Assembly: GCA_947579665.1 (NCBI GenBank)
Contig: OX388341.1
Location: forward strand, 5,456,001 to 5,520,000
DNA from: Sympetrum striolatum
Lineage: Eukaryota > Arthropoda > Insecta > Odonata > Libellulidae
DNA: 64,000 nucleotides
Reading direction: 5' to 3'
Positions 23,143-36,034 of the stretch are shown one piece after another. Every line of letters starts with the position of its first letter. Position 1 is the stretch's first letter. The translations under genes and the position numbers were made by a program. The notes beneath the pieces are model-generated. The model was not told the origin of the DNA, made no database searches, and saw only the letters and a list, made by a program, of their open reading frames with translations.

Positions 23143-24463
23143 GGCTGGGTGGCCACCAAATGCCAAGCGAAGGTAAGTTGAGCGAAGTTATGCCAAGCGG
23201 ACTACGCTTTCACAATAGAATCTATACTTTTCAATTCAGCTGTGCCCACGGGATACGAAGCGGAGTTGAGCTTAGAATTGTGACGTCACTCTGCTTCGCA
23301 AGGCACATCTTCCGAATGGTCGTGGTTCGTGCTGAAGCGAAGTCAGCTTCCCCCTCCACAGCTCTCAACGTGATAGTGGTGGAGGGGGGGAGCCTTTGCT
23401 TCTTTCATCGAGAGTTTTTGAATTGATATCAGAGTGTGGAAGATTCACATTTATAAGCTTGAAAGGTGTGATTAATTCCTAATTACAGCTTTCTTTCATA
23501 AACATTAATGTAATAATTGATGAACGATTCAATTTCACAAAAAGTAATCACTTTGTCCATCTATGATAATCGTGATCGGACACCTAATTTAATGACTTCC
23601 AATGTGATTACACTTCAATTAAATCCCAATTTAAGATATTCACTCGTCTTAGTGGAACGCAATCATTGAGAAAATGTCGTCGGAAAGGTTCACTGCAACC
23701 GAGAATAATTTTCTCGTAAATATGATCACTGAGCGTAGGTCAGTTTTTTTAAATAGAAAACTAATGCTGTGACATTGTCAATAGGTCTCGGTGAGGAACA
23801 CCAGCTTAAAAACCATCGCATTAAAACCAATAACAGTAGGATATTCATTTATGCACCAATAAAAAGAATAAAGATATGACAATTAGAAGTATGTTTAAAA
23901 AATGGCTTGTGCTCCTCTTCGAGATATTTACCCGCCAGCAAAAGTAAGACTATGGATGAAGATTAAAGAAAAATTGAGTTGCCATGCTTACGTGAGTAAA
24001 GTGATTAATATTTTTGATGCTCTTTACAAAATAATTTATCTATGTTTTAATATTAAACTAAGAACTATTTATACTATCAGTTCCGTCATTACAAAATGAA
24101 ATGTGTATTCGAGTGAGGTACGAACGATAGGAAAATAATATGCTATTAGCGAAATAGATAAATTCGTGTCCAATGGCTATAAATAATATCATAATTAAAG
24201 TGTGCCAGGATAATATTTTGACAGAATCCGTCTCTTGCGTAAATTCCGTGATTTAACCGTAATCAGAGAATTCAATTCTCAGTCGGCAACTAAAGGCTAA
24301 TCTTACGCCATCATGTTAGTTTACAAAGGAATCGCTTCGCTCAGCTCAGCTCCTCTTCTAATTGCCGACCCTCGGAGACTAAAACTTCGCTACGATTCGC
24401 TCCGCGTCACTCTGTCCAGCTCAACTCAGCTCAGCGCAGCTTCGTATTCGGCGGCCACCCGGC
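23143..24463. mobile_element. TTAA-flanked non-autonomous transposon (1.3 kb)
   Basis: The inverted ends are GGCTGGGTGGCCACCAAATG and, from the right, GCCGGGTGGCCGCCGAATAC, flanked by TTAA at 23139-23142 and 24464-24467. Both subterminal regions are rich in GAGCGAAG and GCTCAGCTC motifs. A related empty site lies at 25,252-25,445, which gives the boundaries independently. A 65-codon frame at 23,902-24,099 shows no domain. piggyBac-type mobilisation is likely from the target but not proven. Confidence 0.8.
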
Positions 24464-25251
24464 TTAATGAATACGCAAACGTAAAATTAAAGTAAAGAAA
24501 TACGCCAAAAAAGAATGAATTTGATGAAGTTAATGACGTAAGGCACAATGTATCAATTGTGTACTATGTATTAATTTAAGAAAACGTAGAAAAATTACTT
24601 AATTTAAAATTCTGCTTGGAGAGGCTGACAGAATAATTACATGCAATTAAAATAGAAAAGACGAAACACATACAACGCCATAAAGTAGGAATCAGAAAAG
24701 GCCATGGCAAAGGAAATTTTTTAGTCATAATTCAGTATATGATAAATGCATTGGGTTAAGTGAGAATGAAGTAAAATACTATCACTAAACTGTAGTGGTC
24801 GTGTTTTATAATGATTCGTATTGTTTGTAGTTATATTACTTCTAAAGATTGTTGTTAAAACTATTAATTTACATTAATATTCATAAATTAATATTTTTGG
24901 ATTATATAATTTTCAGTTGTACTTACTTTTACTCAGGTACTGGTAGACTTGATCCGGTATAATACTTACTTCGCCTTATCAGTAACTAATGAGAATTTTT
25001 AATCTAAATTCCTTACCTATTCCCCCTAATTAGATTCAGTGTAGAATTTTCAACTTCATCCACGAATAATCTCACTGCTTACATGACTTTTCCGATTATC
25101 TTCGTTGGTATTAGGTCTCATATCCTCTACATAAACTTATATTATCACAGTATATATTCCCGAATTGACCGTTCAGATATTCGCTGTCCGTTTTGATGAA
25201 AGTTACATTTTTCAACATTCAGCTATAACATATATGGAAAGAAAATGTTTT

Positions 25252-25445
25252 TAATTATACCACTGTCTATCGTATACATAATTTTCAAATGAGTGATATC
25301 GAGATTCACCAAATAATATGATAGTAAAATAATTATTTCGAAAGCCTTTCACGTTTATGTGATACGGGAGTCTTTAATGAATATGCAATCGAAAAATTAT
25401 ATTAAGGAAATACGCCAAACACAGTAAAGTTAAAATAAAAATCTG
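25252..25445. repeat. Paralogous empty site of the TTAA element
   Basis: TACCACTGTCTATCGTATAC through GATACGGGAGTC, one TTAA (25374-25377), then TGAATATGCAATCG and GGAAATACGCCAAA reproduces both flanks of the transposon at 23,143-24,463 without the insert. It is an internal duplicate of the host Helitron-like element. Confidence 0.75.
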
Positions 25446-26158
25446 CATAAGATAAAAATGCGGAAAATAAATAGACGATTACCTGTGTAGTATTCGGTTC
25501 AGTGCAAGACATACTGCAAAATAATCCTATATTCATTAAATGGCGTCTACCACGACAATGAACCCCGTTTCTAATTAAATAAACAAATAGACAATAGGCA
25601 ACTTAAATGTGTAAATAGTTTTAAAGAACGTAGAAAAAGATCTTTATTCTAAAGCCCATTTGGAGAAGATGGGAAAATAAAATTCATACATTGATACATG
25701 CAAAAGTTGTTTATACTAACGAAGAAATATCCAGCGAACACGAAGAACGACGTAATCAGGTCTTTCAAGGAAATCAGTGTATTTAATGTGTAGATTTTTG
25801 TTTTCCATTTTGATGAAAGTTGAATTACGTAATATACTACGTACTAATTGTGTACTACGTATTAATTAAAAAAACGTAGAAAAAGAACTTAATTTTAAAT
25901 TCTCTTTGGAGAGGATAATGCAATAATTATATTTAATTAAAATAGAAAAGAAGAAATATAATAGGCATATAATAAAAAGCACAGAAACTCACACACGAAA
26001 AGCAATCCACCATATACGTAGAACAACGATATCGTAACATCGTTCAATGATGCCAAGTATTTCCTGGGTAGATATTTGTTGTTCGCTTAGATGAAAGTTA
26101 CAATTTCTTGATATTTAATGATAACATGGTCCTTCAAGAAAGGCGGGCAGCAATGGGT

Positions 26159-27341
26159 TTAGTTGCCAGAATGAGCTTTTCGGTGACAATATACCACAAT
26201 GTATATAGTACGAAGGTGAAAAATTCTAAAATAATACATATCCAGTGGCTGAATAAGTCCCGTGGTCTTTGGAGGAATCACTTTAATGCCCACAAACTTA
26301 TTTTGCGGTTTCACTTTTTCTATGAATTCCCGATCATTGTAGGATCCCCAGGAATCTACTAAAAGAATACACCTGTCTTTCATGTACGGGAAAGAACAAA
26401 TTTAAATAATCCTGCATTAAAATATTGTTTTGTTAACAGGCCAGAGGTCGACGCCATGACATAGATATTTAAAACTTTAAAGATGCTTACATTTTTGGAA
26501 ATAAACCATCTTTCTCCTGTAAACAGATAAGAAGAGGGGAGAGAAGTTCACCCTCTACCGATTTTGTTGGTTGGATCGTATAAGAGTGTGTAGTTGCATG
26601 TATAGACTGGGCGACTGATTCCACTGTTTTTGCACCTCGAAATTCTGTCGTACGGGCGGAATGAACCTCTTTTTAAAACTGCTCTGATCCGTATTTAGCT
26701 CTTGCGATGCGTCACTTTCTCGGACCACACGCCTCACTTCTTCCACCAATTTCTTGGATTTTTCGATAATAGAGTGTTGTTCCAAAGAATATTTGTTAGA
26801 AACAACCTTTGTCACTTTCCTTGAAACTATCTTATTGGCCCTTTTTCATTTTCGTAGCCAGACAGATGTTGCTTAAAATTAGGGATACTATGTTCCATTT
26901 TTTTATTTCCTTCCAGTGACCACTTACGTAAGTCTCTGTCATGAACGATCAAGTGCTGATCTTTAGCTGCGTTGAAGAAGAAAAGAAGACCAGAGCGGAT
27001 TATTTTAAACTTTTCTTTCAACGAACCAGCTTCCATAATCTACTTTTCGTAGCGATGTAACAGCATCCTGCTGGTTACGAAACTGAAGTTGTGCCGAACT
27101 GTATCCAACTTCAATGGCCCTTTCTTCCCAGACTTCCAAAAGTCAACAGCCATTCTCTTCTGATGCATCGATGGTTCCGGTTTCCTTTTCTTAATGGGGG
27201 AAGCTTCATAAGACGTTGAAGATGAAGGAGAAGTAGGAGATGTATCATCTTGTTCTCCCTGGGATTCACTACTGATGTCTTCTTCAACTGTCTCATCTCT
27301 TCCATTACCCAAGTCAAACAACAAATCTTCTTCGATATCAC
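26159..27341 (-). pseudogene. Degenerate pogo-superfamily DDE transposase (N-term to core)
   Basis: Reading leftwards on the minus strand: an acidic serine-rich leader and KRMAVDFWKSGKKGPLKL (about 27,170), IVHDRDLRKWSLEGNKKME (about 26,900), a DQSSF segment equivalent to the first catalytic aspartate (about 26,690), GELLSPLLICLQEK (about 26,530), then ILLVDSWGSYND (second D) and TTGLIQPLDMYYFRI (third D, about 26,260). This order matches a pogo-related family widespread in arthropods. Several frameshifts and stops make it non-functional. It lies inside the second Helitron-like element, either captured or inserted. Confidence 0.75.
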
Positions 27342-27894
27342 AAAATATTCGTCTCCTTGAAGGCAGGACTTACTCTAATTACTTATTATTATTAATTACA
27401 GGAGTTCTTGTAATTAATGATTTAAGGATCCAGTTTAATTGTGATTCACCAAAATAATGACACGAGGGAAACAAAATAATGTCATTTACTAGTATACGAA
27501 TTATTGATCTAACTCGTGAAATACGTACATGCTAACCTTTCTGCAAGATCCATTTCCTTCTCCGTTGGTTCCGAATACGTAGTTGCCGAGGCAAATTTTT
27601 TCCCTACAAATTTAAAACGTTCCGTACATTTATCGCCATGACGATGTATGGTGTAGAAAATGATAGCAAACTATCCGATCAAAAGTCCATAGAAAAAATG
27701 ACTAGAAGAAAAATGACCGAAAGCTATACGCGATGAGTTTCGACAGCAACGAGTGAAGTCGTGGGTGTCCGAGCAATCCGTGAACCAAACTGGAAATTAA
27801 CAAAATTTTCTAATCTTTTGAGAGCACTCAAAAGGTGCGGTTTTTCCTTTCTTGTTTTCTCAGAATACCGGGGAATAAGAAAGGCTATTTACAC

Positions 27895-28267
27895 ACCCAC
27901 CGGTTAGTGATTAAATTGATTCCTCCAATGACCACAGGACTTATTCAGCCACTGGATATGTATTATTTTAGAATTTGGAAAGACTTCGTGCGGAAGGTTT
28001 CTGATCGAGTGCTGTTAGATCAACAAGACATTTCCCTTTTTCAGAGGGATAGTATCCTAAAATTGCAATCCCTAACGCATTTTCAATTCCAGGCCCCAGA
28101 TTTAATAATTTTATTAAGTGCGTGTGGTTCAAAGCAGGATATATAGAGCAGCACCCCGACTCTCTTCTCACTCCGGTGCAGCATTGTTTTAATGAAAATA
28201 TTTATGAAAGTCGATGCGAAAATGTACAAGACGAAACTGTATGTGGGAATACAACCTTCATAAAGTG
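27895..28267 (+). pseudogene. C-terminal fragment of the same transposase family
   Basis: The frame resumes at the third-aspartate region IPPMTTGLIQPLDMYYFRIW, continues QRDSILKLQSLTHFQF, shifts frame near 28,115 and ends KCVWFKAGYIEQHPDS to NTTFIK with a stop at 28,267. It is on the strand opposite to the 26,159-27,341 copy and repeats its last motif, so the two are separate copies and not one split gene. Confidence 0.7.
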
Positions 28268-28424
28268 AATGCTCACTGTGAACTTAATGTGTTTCAAAGA
28301 TTTTTTGAAAAAATTCACTCTTGTGTATAAAAATACGAAGTAAATACAAATCAAATTTGAATCCATGTAATCGAAATTTATTTCATTCTTTACAAATTGT
28401 AGAATGAAAACCGCCGAAAACCAT

Positions 28425-28565
28425 TCGAATTTCCGACCGCGCTTCGTTTTCGCGGCGACCGCATGCGACGGCACTCCCGCCCGGTATCCGCGTCTAGGAG
28501 TACGGCGTCTTAGCGAGGGGCCCGGGTGGTCAGTTTGCAATTTTTGACCTCGAATATCTCGGCTC
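28425..28565. other. CpG-rich segment within AT-rich DNA
   Basis: The run around GACCGCGCTTCGTTTTCGCG and CCCGCCCGGTATCCGCGTC is far richer in G+C and CpG than anything nearby. It sits at the 5' side (minus strand) of the second Helitron-like element. It could be a promoter or leader belonging to the element or captured from a host gene. No ORF or RNA structure is supported. Confidence 0.5.
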
Positions 28566-28672
28566 CTAGGTCACGAGGGGACGAATGATTTCACAGATTT
28601 TATTTTTTCACCATCAGCTCTGAATCTACCGAGTTTGAATGAAATCGGTGAGTAACACTCCGTTAATGTTCC

Positions 28673-29378
28673 TTGTTAAAAATCGGATTAACTACTGATT
28701 GTAGAGACACCTGGTGTCGAACCCAGGAAATATTGTGAGATGTGAATGCATAGTTTGATTTGTAAGGACTTGCTCTTGTATCATGCACAGTTTGAAGTCG
28801 ATAGCATGCTGGGAAGTACCTAAAATTTGTTACCATTATCTCCATAAGAAATGCATTGAGGAACGTAAAAGGCCCTCTGGGATCGAACCGAGGACCATCA
28901 GCGAATATTAAAAATTTGATTGTGAAATATATTTGTAATACCTAATCCCATGCAGAATTTCAAATTTCCATGCCATCGGCAAATGGTCCAAAAAAAAACT
29001 TAAAAATCGCCGCAATGCATTTTAAACGGCCGATTTTTGCCCCGACCTAGAATCGAACCATGGACAATATTTGAAAATGTCTTTTTGATTTTCGTTGGAT
29101 ATCCACGGCATCTAGCGGTCCCTAGAATTTCAACTCTTTCCTTTTCCGGGAAGTGCCTCAAAAAAAATTTCGAAAACCCTCACCATGTATCCTTAAGGAT
29201 AAAATCGGGACTTTGGGGCCTTCTGGAATCGAACCCATGACACTGAGACTGAAGGTCAGATTTTTTCTGGAGGTTACTTGTCATGGCCATAACGTCGTAA
29301 AAATTTCAAGTCGATGGCACTTGTGGAACATGGTTAAACTTTTGATCCCCTATGAATGAGTGTATATATATATAGGTA
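28673..29378 (-). mobile_element. Array unit 5 (-), partial
   Basis: Only the 5' two-thirds of a minus unit is present, starting mid-unit at AAAAATCGGATTAAC; the 3' hairpin end is replaced by the neighbouring Helitron-like element. Confidence 0.7.
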
Positions 29379-30503
29379 CGAGTAAAATGTTGCTTGCATA
29401 CTGCAAGCAGATCGACAACACTATTTTCATGTCGGCATCATATCGGGACGGCCATCAAAAGAAAAAAATGGATTGAAATTTTTCTTAATATTCGCTGAAA
29501 TTCCATCGTCCGGCATCGAACCCGGGTCTTTACTGTGAACTTACTATGCAGCACAATAGAACATCACCATCTCTAACCATGTTTGAAAATTCAAGCTGAA
29601 ATATGGGCTACAACTGCCTCAAAAGACGTTCTAATTTTCACGATTTAAATGGCTCTCTGGATTCGAACCAAGGACGATCATGGAAATCTAAACAATGTTT
29701 CTGAAAGTTATTTATGATCTCTATCTATATGCCGAATTTGAAGTTTCTATATTATTGGCAAAGGTTTCAAAATAATTCCTAAAAAAAAGGATCAACTTCT
29801 GATTGCAGAGACACCTGGTGTCAAACCCAGGACACATTGATAGCTGTGAATGCACTGTTTGATTTGTATGGCCTTGATCTTTCTATATGCAAAGTTTGAA
29901 ATCGATATCGTGCCGGGAAGTACCTAAAATTTGTTTCCGTTATCTCCGTAAGAAATGCATTGAGGAATTTAAATGTCCCTCTGGGATCGAACCAAGGACC
30001 ATCAGCGAATATGTAAAATTCGATGAAGATATATTTTCATGGTGTCTAACCTCATACCGAATTTCAAGTTTCTATGCCATCGGAAAAGGGTCCAAACAAA
30101 ATCTTCAAAATCGCCACAGTGCATTTTAAACGGCAGATATTTGCTCCGACCTAGCATCGAACCAAATATAATATTCGTAGATGTCTTTATGGTTTCCTTT
30201 AGATATGCACGGCATCTAGCGATCCCTTGAATTTCAAATCTCTCCTTTTCCGGGAAGTGCCTCAAAAAAATTTTCGAAAATCCCCGCCATGTAATCTTAT
30301 GGAGAAAATCGCGACTTTGGGGCCTTCTGGAATCGAACCCATAACAACGGGGTTCAATGTCGGCTTTTTCCTGGAGGTTACACGTCATGGCCATAACGTC
30401 GTAAAAATTTCAAAGCAGTGGCACTTGTGGAACATGTTTAGACTTTTGATCCCCAGTGTATCTATTATATATAGACGCTTCTCCGGATATACCTATATAT
30501 ATA
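29379..30503 (-). mobile_element. Array unit 6 (-)
   Basis: CGAG at 29379-29382, full monomer set, 5' subtype GGGGATCAAAAGTC. The spacer module beyond its 5' end (CGCTTCTCCGGATATACC) is inverted relative to the usual arrangement. Confidence 0.75.
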
Positions 30504-31595
30504 CGAGTAAAATGTAGCTTGCATACTGCAAGCAGATCGAAAACACTAATTTCATGTCGGCATCATATCGGGAAGGCCGTCAAAAGAGAAAAAAAAGGAT
30601 TGAAAATATTCTCATAATTCGCTGCAATTTAATCGTCTGGCATCGAACCTGGGTCTTAATGGTGAACTTACTATGCAGCACAAAAGAAAAATACCATCTC
30701 TTACTTTGTGTAAAAATTCAAGCAGAAATATCGGCTCTAACTGCCTCAAATGACGTCCTACTTTTGAATAATGTAAATGGCTCTCTGGATACGAACCAAG
30801 GACAATCTAGGAAATTTAAAACACGTTTTTGAAATGTATCTATGTTCTCTATCTGTATGCCTAATTTCATGTTTTAATATTATTGTGAAGGGGTTTAAAT
30901 TAATTCTTAAAAATCGGATAATTTACTGATTGTAGAAACGCCTGGTGTCGAACCCAGGAAATATTGGTAGCTGTGAATGCACAGTATGACTTATTAAGAC
31001 TTCATCTTATTTTATACAAATTTTGTAGTCCATATCATGCCGGGAAGTACCTAAAACTTTCTACTGTTATCTCCATAAGAAATGCATGGAGGAATGTAAA
31101 TGGCCCTCTGGGATCGAACCAAGGACCATCAGCGAATATGTAAAATTTGATTATAAAATATATGTATAATCTCCAACCTCATGCTGAATTTCATGTTTCC
31201 TTGCCATCGGGAAAGGGTCCAAAAATAATCTTAAAAATCGCCACAATGCATTTTAAACGGCCGATTTTTGCCTCGACCTAGCATCGAACTCAGGATATTT
31301 TCCGTGAAACTCATTTATGTTTTCGATAGATCATGACCATATATATAGGCTCCATGAGTTTTGATTCTCTACCTATCCGGGAAGTATTTTTAAAAAATTC
31401 CCGAAAATCACGGCAATGCATTTAAACGGGAAAAATCGGGACTTTGGGGCCCTCTGGAATCGAACAAATGACACTGAGGTTCAAAATCGCAATTTTTCTG
31501 GAGGTTACACGTTATGGCCAATATGTCGTAAAAATTTCAGGTCAATGACGATTGTGGTTTAGCCTGTGAATTTGTATCCTCGCTATATATATATA
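30504..31595 (-). mobile_element. Array unit 7 (-)
   Basis: CGAG at 30504-30507, complete, 5' subtype with GTGAATTTGTATCC. It is followed by the spacer at 31,596-31,648 and then a change of orientation. Confidence 0.75.
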
Positions 31596-31648
31596 TGGAT
31601 ACATGAATGAATCCGGAGAAGCATCTTTATATAATAGATACATTCATA

Positions 31649-32721
31649 GGGGATCAAAATTCTAACCATGTTCCACAAGTGCCACCGACTTGAAATTTTT
31701 ACGACGTTATGGCCATGACGTGTAACCTCCAGGAAAAAGCTGACTTTGAACCTAGGTGTCATGGGTTCAATTCCAGAAGGCCCCAAAGTCGCGATTTTCC
31801 CCATAAGATTACATGGCGGGGATTTTCGAAAATTTTTTTTAGGCACTTCCCGGAAGAGTTGAGAGTTGAAATTCAAGAGATCGTTAGATGCCATGTATAT
31901 CTCAAGGAAACCTTAAAGACATCTACAAATATAATCCTTGGTTCGATGCTAGGCCAGGGCAAATATTCTCCCGTTTAATTTACATTGCGATTTTTAAGAT
32001 TTTTTTTTAATTACTTACAGATGACTTGGAAAATTGAAACTTGGCACGTGGATATATATCATAAATATATTTTATAATAAAATTTTAGAACTCGCTGATG
32101 GTCCTTGGTTTGATCCCAGAGGGCCATTTACATCCTACAATGCATTTCTTATGGAGATAACGGAAGCAAATTTTAGGTACTTCCTGGCAAGATGTTGACT
32201 TCAAACTTTGCATTTAATAAGATAAGGTCAAATCAAGTCGTAATGTGTTTTTACAGCTGCCAGTAGGTCCTGGGTTCGACACCAGGCGTCTCTACAATCA
32301 GTAATTGATTCAATTTTTAGGAACTATTTTGAACCCTTTCCCAATAATATAGAAACTTCAAATTTGGCATATAGATAGAGATCATAAATAACTTTCAGAA
32401 ATATGTTTTAGATTTCCAAGATCGTCCTTGGTTCGAATCCAGAGAGCCATTTAAATTCGTGAAAATTAGAACGTCTTTTGAGGCAGTTGTAGCCCATATT
32501 TCTGCTTGAATTTTCACACATAGTTAGAGATGGTGATGTTCTATTGTGTTTCATAGTAGGTTCACCAGTAAGACCGGGGTTCAATGTCAGACGATGGAAT
32601 TTCAGCGAATTTTAAGAAAAATTTCAATCCACTTTTTTCTTTTGATGGCCGTCCCGATATGATGCCGACATGAAAATAGTATTGTCGATCTGCTTGCAGT
32701 ATGCAAGCAACATTTTACTCG
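31649..32721 (+). mobile_element. Array unit 8 (+)
   Basis: It starts GGGGATCAAAATTCTAACC and ends CTCG at 32718-32721. This is the only plus unit in this stretch; its 3' end faces that of unit 9. Confidence 0.75.
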
Positions 32722-32810
32722 TATTATATATATATAAGTATATCCGGAGAAGCGTCTATATCTATTATCTATTATATATAGACGCTTCTCCGGATATACT
32801 TATATATATA
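32722..32810. repeat. AT-rich palindrome between tail-to-tail units
   Basis: AAGTATATCCGGAGAAGCGTC and its inverse GACGCTTCTCCGGATATACTT, extended by TA repeats, form arms of about 35-40 bp around a TCTATTATCTATTA centre. Two spacer modules in inverse orientation build the palindrome. Confidence 0.8.
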
Positions 32811-33930
32811 CGAGTAAAATGTAGCTTGCATACTGCAAGCAGATCGGCAATACTTATTTCATATCGGCATCATATCGGGACTGTCCTAAAAAAAAAAAGA
32901 TTGAAATTTTTCTTAAAATTCGCTGAAATTTCATCGTCTGGCATCGAACCCGTGTCTTACTGGTGAAACTACAATGCAGCACAACAGAAGATCACTATCT
33001 TTAACTATGTGTGAAAATTCAAGCAGAATTATTGACTGCAACTGCATGAAACAACGTCCTACTTTTCACGAAGGTAGATGGCTATATGGATTCGAACCAA
33101 GGACTATTTAGGAAATCTAAAACATAATTTTGAAATGTATCTATGTTCTTTATCTATATGACTAATTTCATGTTTTAATATTATTGGGAAGGGGTTCAAA
33201 TTAATTCTTAAAAATCGGATAATTTACTGATTGTAGAGACACCTGGTGTCGAACCCAGGAAATTTTGGTAATTGTGAATGCTTATTATGATTTATTAGGA
33301 CTTAATCTTATTTCATACAAAGTTTAAAGTCGATATCATGCCGGGAAGTAGCTAAAACCTAATTCTGTTATCTCCATAAGAAATGCATAGAGGAATGTAA
33401 ATGGCTCTCTGGGATCGAACCAAGGACCATCAGTGAATATGTAAAATTTGATTAGGAAATATATTTATGATCTACAACTCCATGCCGAATTTCAAGTTTC
33501 CATGACATCGGGAAAGGGTCCAAAAAAAATCTTAAAAATCGCCACAATGCATTTTAAACGGCCGATTTTTGCCATGACCTAGCATCGAACCCAGGTTATT
33601 TTCTGTAAAACTCATTTATGTTTTCGATAGATCATGACCATATATAAAGGCTCCTAGAGTTTCGATTCTCTACCTAACCGGGAAGTATTTTTTAAAAATT
33701 CCCGAAAATCTAAGTAATGCATTTAAACGGGAAAAATCGGGACTTTGGGGCCCTCTGGAATCGAACCCATGACACTGAGGATCAAAATCACAATTTTTCT
33801 GGCGGTTAATTGTTATGGCCAATACGCATTAAAAATTTGAAATCAATCACGCTTGTGGTTTAGGCTGTGAATTTGTATCCTATCTATCTATATACCTATC
33901 TATATACCTATCTACATACCTATCTATATA
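32811..33930 (-). mobile_element. Array unit 9 (-)
   Basis: CGAG at 32811-32814; complete. The 5' end runs into TATCTATATACC microsatellite copies at 33,880-33,930. Confidence 0.75.
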
Positions 33931-35033
33931 CGAGAAAAATGTTGCTTGCATACTGCAAGCAGATCGACAACACTAATTTCATATCGGCATTATATCGGGA
34001 CGGTCCTCAAAAGAAAAAAAAAGGATTTCATTCTTCTTTTAATTCGCTGAAATTTCATTGTCTGGCATCGAACCCGGGTCTTACTGGTAAACCTACTATA
34101 TAACACAATGGAATATCACCATCTATAACTATGTGTGAAAAGTCAAGCAGAAATAATGGCTACAATTGCCTCAAAAGACGTTCTAATTTACACGAATGTA
34201 AATGGCTCTCGGGACTCGAACCAAGGACGATCTTGGAAATCTAAATGATGTTTCTGAAAGTTATTTATTATCTCTATCTTTATGCCGAATTTCAAGTTTC
34301 TATATTATTGGGAAAGGTTTCAAAAAATTTCCTAAAAATCGGATCAATTTCTGATTGCAGAGACACCTGGTGTCGAACCCAGGGCATTTTGTAAGCTATG
34401 AATGCACAGTTTGATTTGTATAAATTTGCTCTTGTGTCATGCAACGTTTGAAGTCGATAGCATGTCGGGAAGTACCTAAATTTTGTTTCCGTTATCTCCG
34501 TAAGAATTGCATTGAGAAGTGCAAATGGCCCTCTTGGATCGAACCAAGGACCAACAGCGAACATGTAAAATTTGATTATTAAATATATTCATGATATCTA
34601 ACCTCATGCCGAATTTCAAGTTTCCATGCAATCGGCAAATGGTCCAAATAAAATCTTCAAAATCGCCCCAATGTATTTTAAACGGCCGATTTTTGCCCCA
34701 ACCTTGCATCGAACCATGGACAATATTCGAAGATGTCTTTTTGATTTTCGTTAGATATCCACGGCATCTAGCGATCCCTCGAATTTCAACTCTCTACCTT
34801 TCCGGGAAGTGCTTCAAAAAATTTTCGAAAATCTTTACCATATATCCTTATGGAGAAAATCGCGACTTTGGGGCCTTCTGGAATCGAACCCATGACACCG
34901 AGGTTCAATGTCGGCTTTTTCCTGGAGGTTACACGTTATGGCCAATATGTCGTAAAAATTTCAAGACAGTGGCACTTCTGGAACATGGTTAAACTTTTGA
35001 TCCCCTATGAATGAGTGTATATATATATAGGTA
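33931..35033 (-). mobile_element. Array unit 10 (-)
   Basis: CGAG at 33931-33934; complete; 5' subtype GGGGATCAAAAG. The junction to unit 11 is a short TATATATATAGG. Confidence 0.75.
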
Positions 35034-36034
35034 CGAGTAAAATGTTGCTTGCATACTGCAAGCAGATCGGCAATACTAATTTCATATCGACATCATACAT
35101 CCGGACAACAGAAGATCACTTTCTCTAACTATGTGTGAAAAATCAAGCAGAAATATTGGTTACAACTGCCTCAAACGACGTTCTACTTTTCATGAATTAG
35201 AATGGCTCTCTAGATTCGAACCAAGGACGATCTTGGAAATCTAAAACATGTTTCTGAAATTAATTTATGATCTCAATCTATATGCCGAATTTCAATTTTG
35301 TAAATTATTGGGAAAGGTTTTAAAATAATTCCTAAAAATCGGATCAACTTCTGATTACAGCGACACCTGGTGTCGAACCCAGGACATATTGTAAGTTGTG
35401 AATGCACAGTTTGATTTGTATTAACTTGTTCCTTTATCATACTAAGTTTGAAGTCGATAGCATAACGGGAAGTACATAAATTTTGTTTCCGTTATCTCCG
35501 TAAGAAAGGCATCGAGGAATTTAAATGTCCCTCTGGGATCGATCCAAGGACCATCAGCAAATATGTAAAATTTGATTATGAGATATATTTATGATATCTA
35601 ACGTCATGTTGAATTTCAAGTTTCTATGCCATCGGGAAGGGGTCCAAAAAATATCTTCAAAATCGCCGCAATGCATTTTAAACGGCCGATTTTTGCCCCG
35701 GCCTAGCATCGAACCAAGGACAATATTCGAAGATGTGTTTTTGATTTTCGTTGGCTATGCACGGCATCTAGCGATTCCTCGAGTTTCAACTCTCTGCTTT
35801 TCCGGGAAGTGCCTCAAAAAAATTTTCGAAAATCCCTGCCATGTATTCTTATGGACAAAATCGCGAGTTAGGGGCCTTCTGGAATCGAACCCATAACACT
35901 GAGGTTCAAAGTCTGCTTTTTCCTGGAGGTTATACGTTATGGCCAATATGTCGTAAAAATTTCAAGTCAGTGGCACTTGTGGAACATGGTTAGAATTTTG
36001 ATACCCTATGAATGAATGAATGTGTATATAGGTA
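35034..36034 (-). mobile_element. Array unit 11 (-), internal deletion
   Basis: CGAG at 35034-35037. About 100 bp are missing just inside the 3' end, where CATACATCCGGACAACAG replaces the first monomer core, so one B-box-like motif is absent. Confidence 0.75.

Larger units (their letters stand above)
22920..28672 (-). mobile_element. Second Helitron-like family carrying transposase pieces
   Basis: On the minus strand the 3' end reads GCTTGCATTATGCAAGC, ACCCATTTA, CTAG, then T: hairpin, nine bases and canonical CTRR at 22920-22923. It shares most of this terminus with the array units. The body runs rightwards for about 5.7 kb with diverged internal repeats (24,540 against 25,840; 22,990 against 25,250), a TTAA transposon, two opposed pogo-type transposase fragments and a CpG-rich segment at its other end. 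No Rep/helicase frame was seen. The right boundary, where array sequence resumes near 28,672, is approximate, and the array flanks do not rejoin into a single unit, so rearrangement is likely. Confidence 0.6.
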
